Source: DYJE01 sp041660385 (GTDB taxonomy: Bacteria > Desulfobacterota > Desulfobacteria > Desulfobacterales > Desulfolunaceae). Taken from it: 64,000 nt of DNA. The translations under genes and the position numbers were made by a program. How positions within the stretch are numbered: position 1 is the first letter of the stretch; each line of letters opens with the position of its first letter. Shown one piece after another: positions 63,666 to 64,000 of the stretch. The notes beneath the pieces are model-generated. The model worked only from the letters and a program-made list of their open reading frames with translations, ran no database searches and was not told the origin of the DNA. The stretch is from positions 1 through 64,000 of the forward strand of contig JBAZWJ010000033.1 in NCBI GenBank assembly GCA_041660385.1, written 5' to 3'.

Positions 63666-64000
63666 ATGGGGGTATTTTCATTCAACCTGATCGACGAGCC
63701 GTGGATACCCTGCGTAATGCGGTCCGGCGATTACAAAGAAATGGGACTGAAAGAACTTCTTCTTAAAGCCCCTGATATTTCAGGGTTTGACTTCCAAAAT
63801 CCACTTGAAGAAGCTGCTCTCTATCGAATGTTGCTTGCGTTGGTTCACCGAATCGTGGATGGGCCAAAGGATATGGCTGAGTGGAAAGATTTATATCAGT
63901 CAGAAGGGTTTAACAGAAGCAAAGTCACTGCTTATTTAGATAAATGGCACAGTCGGTTTGATCTTTTTTCAGAAGAGCATCCATTTTATCAAACTGCGAA
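63666..64000 (+). CDS. cas8e: Cascade large subunit Cas8e (Cse1/CasA), partial
   Basis: ATG 63666 follows AGGAGG over the cas3 stop, giving MGVFSFNLIDEPWIPCVMRSG, the Cse1 N-terminal hallmark (FNLIDEPWIPV). AAYRMLLALVHRIVDG-like residues (EEAALYRMLLALVHRIVDG) and FDLFSEEHPFYQTA continue the family. The gene runs off the window after 111 codons. In E. coli-type loci cse2, cas7, cas5, cas6e, cas1 and cas2 follow. It defines the subtype as I-E. Confidence 0.92.
   Translation, partial: MGVFSFNLIDEPWIPCVMRSGDYKEMGLKELLLKAPDISGFDFQNPLEEAALYRMLLALVHRIVDGPKDMAEWKDLYQSEGFNRSKVTAYLDKWHSRFDLFSEEHPFYQTA

Noticed and set aside
61087..64000. A CRISPR array inside the window
   Set aside because: No regularly spaced direct repeats are present; any array should be beyond 64000.

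Overview
The window reads as a chromosome segment from a Desulfobacterales-like bacterium (Desulfobacterota, formerly Deltaproteobacteria). Signs of this are the separate rubrerythrin and rubredoxin-like genes, a stand-alone NuoF-tail/GltD fusion flavoprotein, a polyhydroxyalkanoate (PHA) block, a GTP-type PEP carboxykinase, beta-oxidation enzymes with their own regulators, and small conserved proteins typical of that group. Genus cannot be read from the sequence. I found no rRNA, tRNA or insertion-sequence transposase.

Layout. 0-2.5 kb: an edge-truncated flavodoxin-fold protein running into a phosphatase-like tail, then a 3-hydroxyacyl-CoA dehydrogenase with a perfect 34-bp palindromic operator upstream. 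2.5-7.3 kb: flagellar rod and ring operon flgF-flgG-flgA-flgH-flgI-flgJ. 7.5-8.2 kb: a VapC/Phd-type toxin-antitoxin pair. 8.3-13.9 kb: a 1018-residue radical SAM / ArsM-like methyltransferase / DUF5714-like protein, divergent from moeA-mobA-mobB. 14.3 kb: superoxide dismutase. 15.4-19.9 kb: a beta-barrel outer-membrane protein and a MerR-TetR fusion regulator, divergent from an acyl-CoA dehydrogenase across a 58-bp imperfect palindrome. 20-30 kb: an orphan antitoxin with a toxin remnant, a DUF1499 lipoprotein, pepN, a 3-hydroxybutyrate-oligomer hydrolase, the NuoF/GltD fusion, a START protein, a decayed SagB-type nitroreductase, then rubrerythrin and rubredoxin.

30.6-43.7 kb: a four-helix membrane protein with a chemoreceptor, the PHA block (PhaC-like hydrolase, two phasin-like proteins, phaC), a FIST sensor overlapping a hybrid histidine kinase, pta and an NlpC/P60 lipoprotein. 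43.8-45.2 kb: a broken DsrE-like gene and a 1-kb AT-rich gene-poor stretch with a compact structured element. 45.2-54 kb: DnaJ-like protein, MORN-repeat lipoprotein, a small conserved protein, polA, a zinc-ribbon protein, rdgB and pckG. 54.3-59.5 kb: AmpG-like permease, DUF6178-like protein, GAF protein, universal stress protein, and a second DUF1499 lipoprotein. 59.9-64 kb: a WYL regulator, cas3 and the start of cas8e, the left edge of a type I-E CRISPR-Cas locus that continues past the window.

Two themes stand out. Gaps between genes are filled with palindromic repeats, most carrying 5'-GTAG (REP-like): three copies of a GGTCGCC hairpin, several GGCGGGTT hairpins, three copies of a 44-bp AACCCGAC element, and single long palindromes. 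The other theme is multi-domain fusion proteins beside likely operators. The strongest candidate for an undescribed system is the radical SAM/ArsM-like/DUF5714 protein: its methyltransferase part keeps the signature cysteines of arsenite methyltransferases, yet it sits beside molybdenum-cofactor genes with no ars operon.
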